Assembly: GCF_900091725.1 (NCBI RefSeq)
Contig: NZ_FMBW01000065.1
Span: forward strand, 1 to 64,000
DNA from: Streptomyces sp. DvalAA-43
GTDB taxonomy: Bacteria; Actinomycetota; Actinomycetes; Streptomycetales; Streptomycetaceae
Length of the DNA: 64,000 bases
Direction of reading: 5' to 3'
Under the pieces are notes generated by a model, which did no database searches, had not been told where the DNA came from, and worked only from the letters and a program-made list of their open reading frames with translations. The translations under genes were made by a program, and so were the position numbers. Of the stretch, positions 62,359 to 64,000 are shown in pieces (positions within the stretch are counted from its first letter, which is position 1; each line of letters begins with the position of its first letter).

Positions 62359-64000
62359 ATGATCGCGAAGTCCGCGCCATCCCGTTCGGCCCGACGGCAG
62401 GCCCGCGCCGCGGCCGATACATCCAGCCCGCAGTACAAGTGGATCGTGCTGTCCAACACCACGCTCGGTGTGCTGATGGCCACGGTCAACGGGTCGATCA
62501 TGCTGATCGCGTTGCCCGACATCTTCCGCGGCATCGGGATCGACCCGCTGCAGCCGGGGAACACCAGCCTGTTGCTCTGGCTGATCATGGGGTACCTGGT
62601 GGTCACCGCCGTGCTCGTGGTCAGCTTCGGCCGGATGGGAGACATCTACGGCCGGGTCCGCATGTACAACGCGGGCTTCGCGGTCTTCAGTGTGTTCTCG
62701 GTGCTGTTGTCGGTGACGTGGATGCACGGCACGGCGGCCGCGCTGTGGCTGATCCTGATGCGGGTGGGCCAGGGCGTCGGCGGCGCGATGCTGATGGCCA
62801 ACTCCAACGCGATCATCACCGACGCGTTCCCGGCGGACCAGCGAGGACTCGCCCTGGGCCTGAACCAGGTCGCGGGGATCGCGGGTTCGTTCATGGGGCT
62901 GGTGCTCGGCGGGCTGCTCGCTCCGGTCGAGTGGCGGCTGGTGTTCCTGGTGTCGGTGCCGTTCGGGGTGTTCGGTACGTTCTGGGCGTACCGGAAACTG
63001 CACGACACCGGCATCCGGCGGCCCGCCCGGCTGGACTGGTGGGGCAATCTCACCTTCGCCGTCGGGCTGATCTCGGTGCTCGTGGGCATCACCTACGGCA
63101 TCCAGCCCTACCGGGGGCACACCATGGGCTGGACCAACCCCGTGGTGCTGGCCGCCCTGATCGGCGGCGTGGCCGTGCTGGTGGTCTTCGGCATCGTGGA
63201 GACCAGGGTCGCCGAGCCGATGTTCCGGATGAGTCTGTTCCGTATCCGGGCGTTCACCGCCGGGAACCTCGCGAGCCTGCTGTCCGGGATGGGGCGCGGC
63301 GGGCTGATGTTCATCCTGATCATCTGGTTGCAGGGCATCTGGCTGCCTCGGCACGGGTACAGCTTCGAGCAGACCCCGCTGTGGGCGGGCATCTACATGC
63401 TGCCGCTCACCGTGGGCTTCCTCGTCGCCGGGCCGGTCTCGGGCTGGCTGTCCGACCGCTTCGGGGCGCGGCCGTTCGCGACCGGCGGCATGCTCGTCGC
63501 CGCGGGCAGCTTTGTGCTCCTGGCGCTCCTGCCGGTCGATTTCCACTACGGGACCTTCGCGGCGATCCTGCTGCTCAACGGGATCGGGATGGGATTGTTC
63601 GCCTCGCCCAACCGGGCGGGGATCATGAACAGCCTGCCCGCCGACCAGCGCGGCGTCGGTGGCGGTATGAGCACCACCTTCCAGAACTCGGCGATGGTGC
63701 TGTCGATCGGGGTCTTCTTCAGCCTGATGATCCTCGGTCTGGCCTCCAGCCTGCCGCACGCCCTGTCCAGCGGTCTGGTCGCCCAGGGTGTCTCCGCCGC
63801 GGACGCGGACCGGCTCGCGGCCCTGCCACCGGTCTCGGTGCTGTTCGCCTCGCTGCTGGGCTACAACCCGCTCCAGACGCTGCTGGGCCCCGCCGCGCTG
63901 GCCCATCTGCCGGCCGGCCACGCCGCCTACCTCACCGGCCGCGGTTTCTTCCCCGCCCTGATCTCCGGGCCGTTCTCGACGGGCCTGACCACCGCGTTCG
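62359..64000 (+). CDS. MFS drug exporter, 14-TM type (truncated by window edge)
   Basis: The frame is open from ATG 62359 (GAGG upstream) to the window end; about 547 residues are seen. It is a major facilitator of the drug:H+ antiporter-2 (EmrB/QacA) type: VNGSIMLIALPDIFRGIGI in helix 1, VVSFGRMGDIYGRVRMYN as motif A, and RVGQGVGGAMLMANSNAIITDAFP after helix 4, the antiporter motif region. It is divergent from the AraC gene. Whether it serves either cluster is unknown. Confidence 0.93.
   Translation, partial: MIAKSAPSRSARRQARAAADTSSPQYKWIVLSNTTLGVLMATVNGSIMLIALPDIFRGIGIDPLQPGNTSLLLWLIMGYLVVTAVLVVSFGRMGDIYGRVRMYNAGFAVFSVFSVLLSVTWMHGTAAALWLILMRVGQGVGGAMLMANSNAIITDAFPADQRGLALGLNQVAGIAGSFMGLVLGGLLAPVEWRLVFLVSVPFGVFGTFWAYRKLHDTGIRRPARLDWWGNLTFAVGLISVLVGITYGIQPYRGHTMGWTNPVVLAALIGGVAVLVVFGIVETRVAEPMFRMSLFRIRAFTAGNLASLLSGMGRGGLMFILIIWLQGIWLPRHGYSFEQTPLWAGIYMLPLTVGFLVAGPVSGWLSDRFGARPFATGGMLVAAGSFVLLALLPVDFHYGTFAAILLLNGIGMGLFASPNRAGIMNSLPADQRGVGGGMSTTFQNSAMVLSIGVFFSLMILGLASSLPHALSSGLVAQGVSAADADRLAALPPVSVLFASLLGYNPLQTLLGPAALAHLPAGHAAYLTGRGFFPALISGPFSTGLTTAF

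Noticed and set aside
62311..63921. Long minus-strand open frame (536 codons) rich in His, Gln and Arg
   Set aside because: It is the antisense shadow of the MFS exporter gene, which has clear family motifs on the plus strand.

Overview
The window is high-GC actinobacterial DNA, almost certainly Streptomyces: GC-rich third codon positions, GTG and TTG starts, dense biosynthetic genes and Streptomyces-type insertion remnants. It holds two separate nonribosomal peptide (NRPS) clusters, a decayed mobile-element zone between them, and an iron-siderophore uptake operon with a second transporter at the right edge.

Cluster 1 (1 to about 28140) looks like a pathway to a piperazate-containing, probably halogenated, acylated peptide. 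An ornithine N-monooxygenase (KtzI type) and a PaiB-fold protein of the KtzT piperazate-synthase family lie divergently at 13.5-15.7 kb. The assembly line is an edge-truncated NRPS that starts with a condensation domain (minus strand) and a C'-A-T-C-A*-T protein (1603-7065) whose second adenylation domain is degenerate. Trans-acting parts are a free A domain, two free carrier proteins, a type II thioesterase, an MbtH protein and an Fe/2-oxoglutarate halogenase with the HxA facial-triad signature. Tailoring and precursor genes are an SHMT-like enzyme, a B12-binding-type radical SAM protein, and an acyl-supply set (E1alpha, ACP, fused E1beta-E2, KAS III-like protein with rearranged catalytic residues). 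Regulators are a LmbU/HrmB-family protein and an HTH/TPR-like protein. An antiporter ends the cluster. Four copies of a palindrome, GTCCYG-N4-CRGGAC, sit in its promoter regions.

The zone 28.1-30.1 kb has no intact gene. It carries a frameshifted group II intron reverse transcriptase and other fragments. An internally deleted IS110 transposase and a 168-bp MITE-like element lie inside cluster 1.

Cluster 2 (about 30.1-54.9 kb) has the gene set of a pyrrolobenzodiazepine (PBD) pathway: class II DAHP synthase, fused anthranilate/ADIC synthase, a flavin aromatic hydroxylase, an HpaB-type hydroxylase with its flavin reductase, an O-methyltransferase, an aryl-acid A-PCP protein, a C-A-T-reductase NRPS for reductive release, a UvrA-like self-resistance ATPase, an MFS exporter, a MarR regulator and a StrR/ParB-type regulator. 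The hydropyrroline (4-alkylproline) genes of tomaymycin or anthramycin are absent from the window, so a PBD built on plain proline is a reasonable guess. Six copies of a TGRTTTCC-N4-inverted operator precede its transcription units and are probably the MarR regulon.

The right end (55.8-62.2 kb, minus strand) is an AraC regulator, an ABC ATPase, a siderophore-binding lipoprotein, a double-length FhuB-like permease and a C39-peptidase-like protein. An MFS exporter then runs off the edge. No rRNA, tRNA or CRISPR array was seen.
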